NCBI RefSeq assembly: GCF_024752355.1
Contig: NZ_JANTHZ010000001.1
Coordinates: 124,001-188,000, forward strand
Length of the DNA: 64,000 bases
Reading direction: 5' to 3'
From: Ancylobacter mangrovi
Lineage (GTDB): Bacteria > Pseudomonadota > Alphaproteobacteria > Rhizobiales > Xanthobacteraceae
Shown one piece after another: positions 48,577 through 55,220 of this stretch. Both the position numbers and the translations under genes were made by a program. Each line of letters opens with the position of its first letter. Within the stretch, counting starts at the first letter, position 1. Under the pieces are notes generated by a model, which saw only the letters and a program-made list of their open reading frames with translations, did not search any database and had not been told where the DNA came from.

Positions 48577-50691
48577 TCAGGCGCGGGCGATCCGCACCCG
48601 GTTGTCGTGCAGCGCCGCGCCGCCGAAGGGCGCCACCGGGTCCGAGCCGGTGAGGCTGTTGATGCCCTTGCCGCCCTCGTGGGCGCGGTTCGGCCAGATC
48701 GATTCCGCCACCACCACGCCGCGCCGCAGGCCGTCGAACAGGCGCGCATGCAGCAGCGTCGCGCCGCGTGCGCTCGCCAGCTCGACGAGATCGCCCTCGG
48801 CGAGGCCGAGCCCGACCGCGTCCTCGGGATGGATCATCAGCTCGGGCCGCTTCTCGCGCGCCTGCGAGCCCGGCGTCTCGGTGAAGCTGGAATTGAGGAA
48901 GGAGCGCGCCGGCGCGGTGACGAGGCGGAACGGGTACTCCTCGTTCGCCTCCTCGATCACGTCCCAGTGGTCCGGCCATTCCGGCATCGCCTGATGCGGG
49001 CCGAACTTCGCCGGCGCCTTGAACGGCACCTTGTTCCATTGCGGGCGCAGCCGGAAGCGGCCGTCCGGCCAGGCGAAGCCCTTCAGGTAATGCGCGGTCT
49101 CGAAGTCGGGCTGCACGTCGATGAACCGCCGCTCCTCCAGCTCATCGAGCGTGCCGCGCCCGGAATTGCGCAGCGTCCAGTCGACCAATTCGCGCGGGCT
49201 CATGGCGAAGCCGGGGTGCTCCGCCCCGAGCCGGTCCGCGAGCGCGGTGATCACCTCGTGATTGGAGCGGCACTCGCCCGGCGGGTCGACAAGCTTCGGC
49301 CCGAGCAGCACATACTGGTTGCCCCCGCCCTGATAGAGATCGTCATGCTCGGTGAACATGGTCGCCGGCAGCACGATGTCGGCCATCTGCGCGGTCTCGG
49401 TCATGAACTGCTCATGGACCGCGACGAACAGGTCCTCGCGCGCGAAGCCGCGCCGCACGCGCTCCTGGTCCGGCGCGATCGAGACCGGGTTGGTGTTCTG
49501 GATCAGCATGGCGGTGACCGGCGGCCCGCCGGCCAGCGCCTCCTCATCGCCGTCGAGGATCTCGCCGATGCGCGACTGGTCGAGCTGGCGCGCCGCCCCG
49601 GCCGGGCCGGTGAGAAGGTCGAGCCCCTCGATCATCCGCTTGTTCCAGCCGAAGATGGCGCCGTTGGTGTGGAAGGCGCCCCCGCCCTCGTGCCGCCAGC
49701 TCCCCGCCACCGTGGCAATGCAGGTGACCGCGTGCATGTTCACCGCGCCGTTGCGCGAGCGGGTGAAGCCGTAGCCGGCGCGGATGAAGGTTTTCGGAGT
49801 CCGGCCAATGAGTTGCGCGAGTTTCTCGATCTCGTCCGCCGGCATGCCGGTGATGGCTTGCGCCCATTGCGGCCCGCGGTCTTGAAGATGTGATTCAAGA
49901 CCGGCCGAATCATCAGCGAATTCAGCGAGATAGGCGCGATCGGCAAAGCCGTCCCGGAACAGGACATGCATGATCGCGCAGGCCAGGGCGCCGTCCGTGC
50001 CGGGGCGGATGAGCACCGGAACATCGGCCTGCTCCATGGTCGGTGAGCGGTAGACATCGACCACGACGATCTTCGCCCCGCGCTCCTTGCGGGCGCGCAC
50101 GGCGTGGGTCATCACATTGACCTGCGTCGATACCGGATTGGTGCCCCAGATCACCACGAGGTCCGACTTCGCCATCTCGCGCGGGTCGGGGCCGGCAAGG
50201 CGCCCGGGGCCGGCGAGGAAGCCGCTCCAGGCCGGATTGACGCAGATGCTGGAGAAGAAGCGCGAATAGCCCTTTGCATGGGTCAGCCGGTTGATGCCGT
50301 CGCGCATCACCAGCCCCATGGTGCCGGCGTAGAAATAGGGCCAGACCGTCTCCGGCCCGTAGCGCCGCTCGGCATCGCGGAAGCGCCCGGCGATCTCGTC
50401 CAGCGCCTCGTCCCACGATATCGGCACGAAGCTGCCCGAGCCCTTGGGGCCGGTGCGGCGCAGCGGTTGCGTCAGGCGGTCGGGGTGGTTGGCCCGCTCG
50501 GCATAGCGCGCGACCTTGGCGCAGATGACGCCCGCCGTGTAGCTGTTGGCGCGCGAGCCGCGCACCCGGCCGATACGCCCGCCGGAGATGTCGATCTCCA
50601 GCGCGCAGGTCGAGGGGCAGTCGTGCGGACAGGCGGAATAGCCGGTGCCGGCGGCGACCGCCGGATGCTTCGGGTCGATGTGCTGGTTCAT
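48577..50691 (-). CDS. Molybdopterin oxidoreductase (DMSO reductase superfamily) with 4Fe-4S site
   Basis: A 704-residue Mo-bisMGD enzyme. The N-terminal domain has four cysteines at 21, 25, 29 and 57 (CPHDCPSTC and GVICAK) for a 4Fe-4S cluster. The central part has WGTNPVSTQVNVM and VVDVYRSPTMEQADV for cofactor binding, and the C-terminal MoCo-binding domain has LMIHPEDAVGLGLAEGD and GGKGINSLTGSDP. There is no Tat signal, so it should be cytoplasmic. The substrate and the Mo-ligand residue cannot be named. No electron-transfer or membrane subunit is adjacent. An 11-bp hairpin covers its ribosome-binding site. The gene converges on purN. Confidence 0.87.
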   Translation of the reverse strand: MNQHIDPKHPAVAAGTGYSACPHDCPSTCALEIDISGGRIGRVRGSRANSYTAGVICAKVARYAERANHPDRLTQPLRRTGPKGSGSFVPISWDEALDEIAGRFRDAERRYGPETVWPYFYAGTMGLVMRDGINRLTHAKGYSRFFSSICVNPAWSGFLAGPGRLAGPDPREMAKSDLVVIWGTNPVSTQVNVMTHAVRARKERGAKIVVVDVYRSPTMEQADVPVLIRPGTDGALACAIMHVLFRDGFADRAYLAEFADDSAGLESHLQDRGPQWAQAITGMPADEIEKLAQLIGRTPKTFIRAGYGFTRSRNGAVNMHAVTCIATVAGSWRHEGGGAFHTNGAIFGWNKRMIEGLDLLTGPAGAARQLDQSRIGEILDGDEEALAGGPPVTAMLIQNTNPVSIAPDQERVRRGFAREDLFVAVHEQFMTETAQMADIVLPATMFTEHDDLYQGGGNQYVLLGPKLVDPPGECRSNHEVITALADRLGAEHPGFAMSPRELVDWTLRNSGRGTLDELEERRFIDVQPDFETAHYLKGFAWPDGRFRLRPQWNKVPFKAPAKFGPHQAMPEWPDHWDVIEEANEEYPFRLVTAPARSFLNSSFTETPGSQAREKRPELMIHPEDAVGLGLAEGDLVELASARGATLLHARLFDGLRRGVVVAESIWPNRAHEGGKGINSLTGSDPVAPFGGAALHDNRVRIARA

Positions 50692-50693
50692 GA

Positions 50694-50728
50694 AAGGCGC
50701 TCCGCCGCGCAGGATAGCGGAGCGCCTT
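50694..50728 (-). promoter_or_regulatory. Hairpin covering the ribosome-binding site of the molybdopterin oxidoreductase
   Basis: AAGGCGCTCCG and CGGAGCGCCTT form a perfect 11-bp stem with a 13-base loop, directly before the ATG at 50691. The probable Shine-Dalgarno GGAG, eight bases from the ATG, lies in the 3' arm and would be hidden. It is followed by only TTTC, so it could also be a weak terminator for the upstream TerC gene. Confidence 0.6.
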
Positions 50729-50737
50729 CCGATTGAA

Positions 50738-50764
50738 CATCACCGGCGGGGCCCGCCGGTGATG
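50738..50764 (-). terminator. Strong hairpin between terC copy 1 and the molybdopterin oxidoreductase
   Basis: CATCACCGGCG pairs perfectly with CGCCGGTGATG, with a 5-base GC loop. It lies just after the terC stop. There is no T tract, so termination would need Rho or the hairpin may protect the mRNA end. Confidence 0.5.
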
Positions 50765-50772
50765 ATGCGCGC

Positions 50773-51522
50773 TCAGTGCGAGCCGGCGGCGGCCGCCGAG
50801 CGGCGGTTCTTCAGCAACCAGCCGAGGCCGAGCACGAAGGCGATGCCCACGGCGCCGGCCAGATAGTGCGGTACGGCCGCCGCCCTCAGGCCCACCGGGT
50901 CCTCCGGGTCCATGACGACGTCGACGAGACCCGCCGAATAGCCCTGCATGAACTCCAGCACCACCTTGTCGCCGACCAGCATCTCGCCGGCGATCCAGCC
51001 GAGCAGCGCGGCGCCGAACCAGATCAGGATCGGGAAGCGCGAGATCAGCTTCAGGATGAGCTGCGAGCCGAAGACGATCAGCGGGATGGTCAGCAGCAGG
51101 CCGAAGATGAACAGCTCGGCATGGCCGCGCGCCGCCGCCGCGATGGCGACGACGTTATCGAGGCTCATCACCGCATCGGCGATGGCGATGGTGCGCACGG
51201 CCTTCCACAGGCTGTCCGAACTCTCGACGTGATGCTCGCCCCCATCCTCGTCCAGCACCAGCTTGATGGCGATCCAGAACAGCAGCGCCGCGCCGACCAC
51301 CTTGAGGAACGGCACGCCGAGCAGGAACGACACGGCGAGGGCGAAGACGATGCGCAGGCCCACCGCGGCCCCCGCACCGAGCAGGATGCCCCATTTGCGC
51401 TGCCGGTCCGGAAGCGACCGGCAGGCGAGCGCGATGACGACCGCATTGTCGCCGGAGAGCAGCAGATCGATCCAGATGATCTGCAGAAGCGAGACCCAGA
51501 ACACAGGGCTGGTGAAATCCAT
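50773..51522 (-). CDS. TerC family integral membrane protein, copy 1
   Basis: A 249-residue protein with about seven membrane segments. The two hallmark acidic repeats are LLLSGDNAVVIALA (residues 20-33) and DAVMSLDNVVAIAA, each with the SxDN core that lines the transport path in TerC/Alx/MeeF proteins. Family members export metal ions such as Mn2+ or help load metal-dependent exported enzymes; the ion here is not known. The start at 51522 follows AGAGAGGAA. It is a clear paralogue of the next gene, sharing IIW-I-LLSGDNAVVIA-ACRSLPD. It may be expressed from its own promoter in the 177-base gap. Confidence 0.9.
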   Translation of the reverse strand: MDFTSPVFWVSLLQIIWIDLLLSGDNAVVIALACRSLPDRQRKWGILLGAGAAVGLRIVFALAVSFLLGVPFLKVVGAALLFWIAIKLVLDEDGGEHHVESSDSLWKAVRTIAIADAVMSLDNVVAIAAAARGHAELFIFGLLLTIPLIVFGSQLILKLISRFPILIWFGAALLGWIAGEMLVGDKVVLEFMQGYSAGLVDVVMDPEDPVGLRAAAVPHYLAGAVGIAFVLGLGWLLKNRRSAAAAGSH

Positions 51523-51593
51523 CGGTTCCTCTCTGGTCGGTAGATCGAGCGTAACCTCCCCCGCGAAACCCTGCCGCCCCTTCTGGCGCCGAT

Positions 51594-51619
51594 CTGGCAT
51601 ACTTTATTATTCGTGCCAG
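51594..51619 (-). promoter_or_regulatory. Inverted repeat with AT-rich core upstream of terC copy 1
   Basis: CTGGCA and TGCCAG flank a 14-base core that on the minus strand contains a TAATAA -10-like sequence, about 75-95 bases upstream of the start codon. It looks like a promoter with an operator; the regulator is unknown. Confidence 0.35.
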
Positions 51620-51639
51620 TTTCGACCTCCGGAACGGAC

Positions 51640-51671
51640 GGCGCCCGCGGCCTTTTCAGGTCGCGGGCGCC
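51640..51671 (-). other. GC-rich hairpin after terC copy 2
   Basis: GGCGCCCGCG pairs with CGCGGGCGCC (10 bp), extended by three further pairs around a TTTTCA loop. It is about 30 bases beyond the stop of terC copy 2. It has no T tract and could be a Rho-assisted or protective 3' end. Confidence 0.5.
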
Positions 51672-51699
51672 CCGGCGAGGGAAATCGCGGGCCGGCTCG

Positions 51700-52404
51700 T
51701 CAGGCGTGCGGGTCCGCCGCGTGGGCGGACTGGCGGAACCGCGAGATGATCCAGCCGGCGGCGACGACAAGCACCGCGCCGAGGCCGGCGGCGACATACT
51801 CGAAGTGATGGACCGTGGCCTCGCCGAAATATTCGAGGATCTTGATGTCCGAGACGAACATCTCGCCGGCCACCCAGCCGAGCAGTGCCGCGCCGGCCCA
51901 CACCAGCACCGGGAAGCGGCTGAGCAGGCCCATGATGAGCGCCGCGCCGGCAATGATCATCGGGATGGAGATCACGAGGCCGATGATGATCAGCGTCCAG
52001 TTGCCGTCCGCCACGGCCGCGATGGCGACGACGTTGTCGAGGCTCATCACCAGGTCGGCGATGGCGATGGTGCCGACGGCACGCCACAGGCTGTCATGAG
52101 CGGTAACGCCGCCCTCCTCGCCCTCAGATTCCGGCAGCACCAGGTCCACGGCGATGTAGAGCAGCGCCAGCGAGCCGACGATGCGCAGCCACGGCAGCCC
52201 GAGCAGCACCGCGATGATGGCGGTGAAGACGATACGCATGCCGACCGCGACGCCGGCGCCGAGGATCATGCCGGTGCGCCGCATCTTGTCGGGCAGCGAG
52301 CGGCAGGCCATGGCGATGACGACCGCGTTGTCGCCGGAAAGCAGGACGTTGATCCAGATGATCTTCAGGAGTGCAAGCCAGAAGAGCGGCTCAAGGTAGC
52401 TCAT
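51700..52404 (-). CDS. TerC family integral membrane protein, copy 2
   Basis: A 234-residue membrane protein of the same family and topology as copy 1, with VLLSGDNAVVIAMACRSLPD and ADLVMSLDNVVAIAAVADG. The C-terminus is shorter (FRQSAHAADPHA) and the loop after the third segment differs (VLPESEGEEGG versus VLDEDGGEHH), so the acidic loop is present in both. The two lie head to tail. Having two copies suggests different metals or different conditions. The start at 52404 follows GTGAGGGAACACC. Confidence 0.9.
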   Translation of the reverse strand: MSYLEPLFWLALLKIIWINVLLSGDNAVVIAMACRSLPDKMRRTGMILGAGVAVGMRIVFTAIIAVLLGLPWLRIVGSLALLYIAVDLVLPESEGEEGGVTAHDSLWRAVGTIAIADLVMSLDNVVAIAAVADGNWTLIIIGLVISIPMIIAGAALIMGLLSRFPVLVWAGAALLGWVAGEMFVSDIKILEYFGEATVHHFEYVAAGLGAVLVVAAGWIISRFRQSAHAADPHA

Positions 52405-52772
52405 GATGGTGTTCCCTCACCTTGCCGTCCGCTCCCGAAAAGGGAGATCGAACGTGGTCCTTTGGCGTTGGCGCGCCATTTCAAGGTGAGGCAAGAGGAG
52501 GTGACTCCGGCGGGTCCACTCCCGGGCGCTCTTCGGCGCGCCATAATCGGCATCCCCGCTGCGGGCCACTTCTCCAATGGCCGGACCCCCGCAGCGCCCA
52601 TGGGGCCAACATACATAATAATCTATGCGGCGGCCAAGCCTTCCGGGCAAAATTTCTTGAATCAATGATGCTGCAGACGCACAAATCTACGCTGCCGCGC
52701 AAAATGAAAACGCCCCGCCGGTATCCCGACGGGGCGCGAACTCAGCGGAACCTGCCGCAAAGACTATGATCG
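52405..52772. other. 368-base region between terC copy 2 and ndk
   Basis: No gene seen. It holds the ndk terminator at its right end, an AT-rich patch near 52610-52625 that may be the terC copy 2 promoter (TATTAT on the minus strand), and then a GC-rich leader of about 200 bases with several possible stems. It was checked for the Mn-sensing yybP-ykoY riboswitch that often precedes terC; the conserved core was not found. Confidence 0.5.
52701..52736 (-). terminator. Rho-independent terminator of ndk
   Basis: On the minus strand CGCCCCGTCGG pairs with CCGGCGGGGCG (one G-T wobble) around a GATA loop, then TTTTCATTTT. It is 36 bases after the ndk stop. Confidence 0.9.
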
Positions 52773-53195
52773 TCAGCCGACGATCTCATTGCCCGCGAAG
52801 AACTGGGCGATCTCGATCGCCGCGTTCTCGAGGCTGTCCGAGCCGTGCGCCGAATTCTCGCCGACCGAGAGGGCGAAGTCCTTGCGGATGGTGCCTTCCG
52901 CCGCGTTGGCCGGGTTGGTGGCACCCATCACCTCACGATACTTGGCGACGGCGTTCTCGCCTTCGAGAACCTGCACCACGATCGGCTCGGAGATCATGAA
53001 GTCGACGAGCTCGCCGAAGAAGGGGCGCTCCTTGTGCACCGCGTAGAAGGTCTCGGCCTGGGCGCGGGTGAGAAGCATGCGCTTCTGCGCGACGATCCGC
53101 AGGCCAGCCTTCTCGATGTAGCTGTTGATGGCGCCAGTCAGGTTGCGCCGGGTCGCGTCCGGCTTGATGATCGAAAAGGTGCGCTCGAGCGCCAT
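52773..53195 (-). CDS. ndk: Nucleoside diphosphate kinase
   Basis: Balances nucleoside triphosphates by phosphate transfer through a histidine. The 140-residue protein has [17 protein letters not shown], the FFGELVDFM segment, and the catalytic site [12 protein letters not shown] with His117. The start at 53195 is preceded by AAGGA; the frame is open for another 100 codons upstream but unlike the family. It is a single-gene unit with its own terminator. Confidence 0.97.
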   Translation of the reverse strand: MALERTFSIIKPDATRRNLTGAINSYIEKAGLRIVAQKRMLLTRAQAETFYAVHKERPFFGELVDFMISEPIVVQVLEGENAVAKYREVMGATNPANAAEGTIRKDFALSVGENSAHGSDSLENAAIEIAQFFAGNEIVG

Positions 53196-53354
53196 GACGT
53201 TCGTTCCTTGAAGCCATTTGGGTTGCTGGTTTCGCAGCGGCTTATAGCTGCGCCCCCGGGCGACGACAAGACGAGCCGCACTTGCGAAGAAGAAGTGCCT
53301 CCCGAAGCGCTCCTCTAAGCGCCCTTCGACGTCCGCCTGAGCCCCTTCCTTGCC

Positions 53355-53380
53355 GGAACGACCGGCGCGGCATCCACGCT
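53355..53380 (+). promoter_or_regulatory. Weak EcfG-like promoter upstream of the 68-residue exported protein
   Basis: GGAAC at 53355-53359 and CGCT at 53377-53380, spacer 17. The -35 is exact and the -10 has one mismatch from CGTT. It lies about 110 bases before the GTG start at 53489. Confidence 0.3.
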
Positions 53381-53488
53381 CGACATGGCGTGCGCATGCG
53401 GAAAACGCCGCCCGCGCGCCCTCTATGGTGGAACGCAACGGCGAGCCGGCCGTTCTTGTCCGCAGTGCAGCGCAATGGGGGGCACGAC

Positions 53489-53695
53489 GTGAAGAAGCTC
53501 TCACCGATCATGATCGCGGCGACGCTGGCCCTTACGGGCCTTCTCGCCCTTCCCTACGTGTCCGTGGCCGACGCCACCGACAACGGGCAGGCCAAGGTCC
53601 CGCAGGGCTACCGGACGTGCTTCATGCAGGAGCGGGCCGTATTCACCGGCACGCCGCGCATGGAGAAAGTGCCCCACTGCGTATTCGCGCGATAA
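53489..53695 (+). CDS. Short exported protein of unknown function (68 residues)
   Basis: Not recognised. It begins with GTG at 53489 after a GGGGGG-type ribosome site. The product has a signal peptide ([20 protein letters not shown], likely cut after YVSVADA) and a mature part of about 40 residues ([21 protein letters not shown]) with two cysteines that may form a disulphide. Codon use agrees with its neighbours. The next gene encodes another small exported protein with two cysteines, but the mature parts do not obviously align. The frame stays open upstream, so the start is chosen for the signal peptide. Confidence 0.6.
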   Translation: MKKLSPIMIAATLALTGLLALPYVSVADATDNGQAKVPQGYRTCFMQERAVFTGTPRMEKVPHCVFAR

Positions 53696-53724
53696 GCGTT
53701 ATCACGACTTCATGAACGGGTCTT

Positions 53725-53750
53725 GGAACCTTATCCCCACTACACACGTT
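53725..53750 (+). promoter_or_regulatory. EcfG-type general stress promoter
   Basis: GGAAC at 53725-53729, a 17-base spacer, and CGTT at 53747-53750. This is an exact match to the consensus GGAAC-N16/17-CGTT used by EcfG sigma factors in the alphaproteobacterial general stress response. It would give a leader of about 170 bases before the 72-residue protein at 53928. Confidence 0.7.
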
Positions 53751-53764
53751 AAGACCACGTTAAC
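53749..53764. promoter_or_regulatory. Perfect CtrA box overlapping the EcfG -10
   Basis: TTAA, GACCACG, TTAAC: an exact TTAA-N7-TTAA(C) motif. Its first half shares bases 53749-53750 with the CGTT element, so a bound CtrA-type regulator would cover the stress promoter start site. Confidence 0.6.
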
Positions 53765-53927
53765 GGATCACACAGGTCAGCCACGGATGAGTGGAAGCGT
53801 ATTGCAAACTTCCCTTGGGCCACCCGGAAGGGGCGGCGGCAGGCTTGCGTGCGTATCCGCAGACGAGGAAGGCGCAGTGACGTCATAGCAGGGCCGGTGG
53901 CTTCCACCGGCTGGTGGAGGGACCGAC

Positions 53928-54146
53928 ATGCTGAAGACGATTGCCATCAGTGCCGTCGCTGCCGTCATGGGTTTCACAGCCCTGTTCGTCGGCGCCGCCT
54001 CGGCCACCGGCTATTTCACGCCGAAGCCGAAGGTTGCCACGGTGGAAATTCCGGCCCAGCCGGTTGCTGGTGACTGCGTTATCCAGACGCGCTGGATGAG
54101 CGATGCGGGCCGGATGGTCCAGGTCGAGCGCCCCGTCTGCTACTGA
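53928..54146 (+). CDS. Short exported protein of unknown function (72 residues)
   Basis: Not recognised. Starts at ATG 53928 after GGAGGGA at good spacing. The signal peptide is about residues 1-26 (MLKTIAISAVAAVMGFTALF, ending ASA). The mature part is about 45 residues: TGYFTPKPKVATVEIPAQPV, then a pair of cysteines around GDCVIQTRW and ERPVCY, the last at the C-terminus. A strong terminator follows, so this is a single-gene transcript. Upstream is an exact EcfG promoter with a CtrA box. Expression under stress is inferred. Confidence 0.7.
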   Translation: MLKTIAISAVAAVMGFTALFVGAASATGYFTPKPKVATVEIPAQPVAGDCVIQTRWMSDAGRMVQVERPVCY

Positions 54147-54210
54147 CACGAGATTTTCAAGGATAGGCTCGCGGCATCCCCACTCCCCCAAGCCCCACGC
54201 GAGCCCATAC

Positions 54211-54251
54211 GCCCCGGCTCCTCCCCCCAAGGAGCCGGGGCTCTTTCTTTT
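54211..54251 (+). terminator. Rho-independent terminator of the 72-residue exported protein gene
   Basis: GCCCCGGCTCC pairs with GGAGCCGGGGC over a 9-base loop, then TCTTTCTTTT. It is about 65 bases after the stop. Confidence 0.9.
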
Positions 54252-54365
54252 CCGGCCCTCCCCGGCCGCTCCCGACACATGAACAGATAGCAACGCGGCG
54301 TTCAGCCCGGGTTCCGGCGCATGGCGGCAAGCTCGCGACATCCGGGCCGAGCCCGGACGCCTGAC

Positions 54366-54440
54366 GCGGGGTCGCTGCCGCCGACCTGACCCCGCGCATG
54401 CGGCCCCGGTCGGCTGGTGTCCGGCCGGGGCCTTCCCTTT
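54366..54440 (+). ncRNA. Candidate small RNA or attenuator (two hairpins)
   Basis: The first stem is GCGGGGTC (54366-54373) with GACCCCGC (54388-54395); the second is GGCCCCGG (54402-54409) with CCGGGGCC (54425-54432), followed by TTCCCTTT. Two stacked stems ending in a T-rich tail, lying before the dinB-like gene, fit an sRNA terminator or a leader attenuator. No clear promoter was found. Confidence 0.25.
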
Positions 54441-54572
54441 CCCGCGCATCGATTATCCGGCGCAGCCCGGGACCGATCACGCCGATGCGATGGCATCCAT
54501 CACGGCAGGGAATTGGTGAATCGGCGTGGAACGGCCGATCATGGCCGCTCACCACTGCCGCGAGTGAACGCC

Positions 54573-55106
54573 ATGAACGATCTTGCCGTCGGCCGCTATC
54601 GCCAGTTCGCCGGTTACAACGCCTGGGCCAACAGGCGCCTCTACGCCGCCGCCGCGGCCCTCAGCGACGAGCAGTACCGCGCCGAGCGCGGCGCCTTCTT
54701 CGGCTCCGTGCACGGCACGCTGAACCACCTGCTGGTGACCGATCGCATATGGATGCGCCGCATCACCGGCAGCGGCGAGGCGCCCGACCGGCTCGACGCC
54801 ATTCTGTTCGACACGCTGCCGGAACTCGCCACCGCGCGCCATGTGGAGGACGAGCGGATCAGCGCCTTCGTCGACACGCTCAGCGACTGCGTGCTGATGG
54901 CGGATCTGCACTATGCCAATATGAGCGGGAAGCCCTTCGTCCAGCCGGTCGCCGGCGTGCTCGACCACCTCTTCAACCACCAGACCCATCATCGGGGGCA
55001 GGCGCACTGCCTCATCAGCGGCTTTCTCGGCAATGCCGCGACGCCCTCGCTCGATTTGCTGATGTTCCAGCGCGAGGCCGGCCTCGCCCACGCCGAGCCG
55101 AGCTGA
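54573..55106 (+). CDS. DinB family protein
   Basis: A 177-residue four-helix-bundle protein of the DinB/YfiT family, usually metal-dependent and often thiol-linked or damage-induced. The three metal-binding histidines are visible: NHLLVTDRIW region in helix 2 and FNHQTHHRGQAH in helix 4. The N-terminus MNDLAVGRYRQFAGYNAWAN is typical. The start at 54573 was chosen by that match. Its reaction is unknown: family members include maleylpyruvate isomerase-like enzymes and bacillithiol transferases. No LexA site was noticed. Confidence 0.85.
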   Translation: MNDLAVGRYRQFAGYNAWANRRLYAAAAALSDEQYRAERGAFFGSVHGTLNHLLVTDRIWMRRITGSGEAPDRLDAILFDTLPELATARHVEDERISAFVDTLSDCVLMADLHYANMSGKPFVQPVAGVLDHLFNHQTHHRGQAHCLISGFLGNAATPSLDLLMFQREAGLAHAEPS

Positions 55107-55220
55107 GCCCTCACGCCGGCGGGCGGGCGGCGTGGCGCTGATCCGACAGGCGCCGAGTGGGACGAAATGTTCGGCCCGAAGGCTCTTGCCCGCCCGCCGC
55201 ACGCGCGGCACAAGACGGGC

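Larger units (their letters stand above)
54147..54572. other. 426-base gap between the 72-residue gene and dinB-like gene
   Basis: No protein gene seen. It holds the terminator of the small exported gene at 54211-54251 and, at 54366-54440, two consecutive hairpins, the second followed by TTCCCTTT. The latter could be the end of a small RNA. Confidence 0.45.

Noticed and set aside
52405-52640. yybP-ykoY manganese riboswitch before terC copy 2
   Set aside because: The expected conserved GGGGAGUAG-type core could not be found on the minus strand. A covariance-model search would settle it.
53282-53488. Longer N-terminus for the 68-residue exported protein
   Set aside because: The upstream codons are Arg/Pro-rich and would hide the signal peptide; the GTG at 53489 has a ribosome site.
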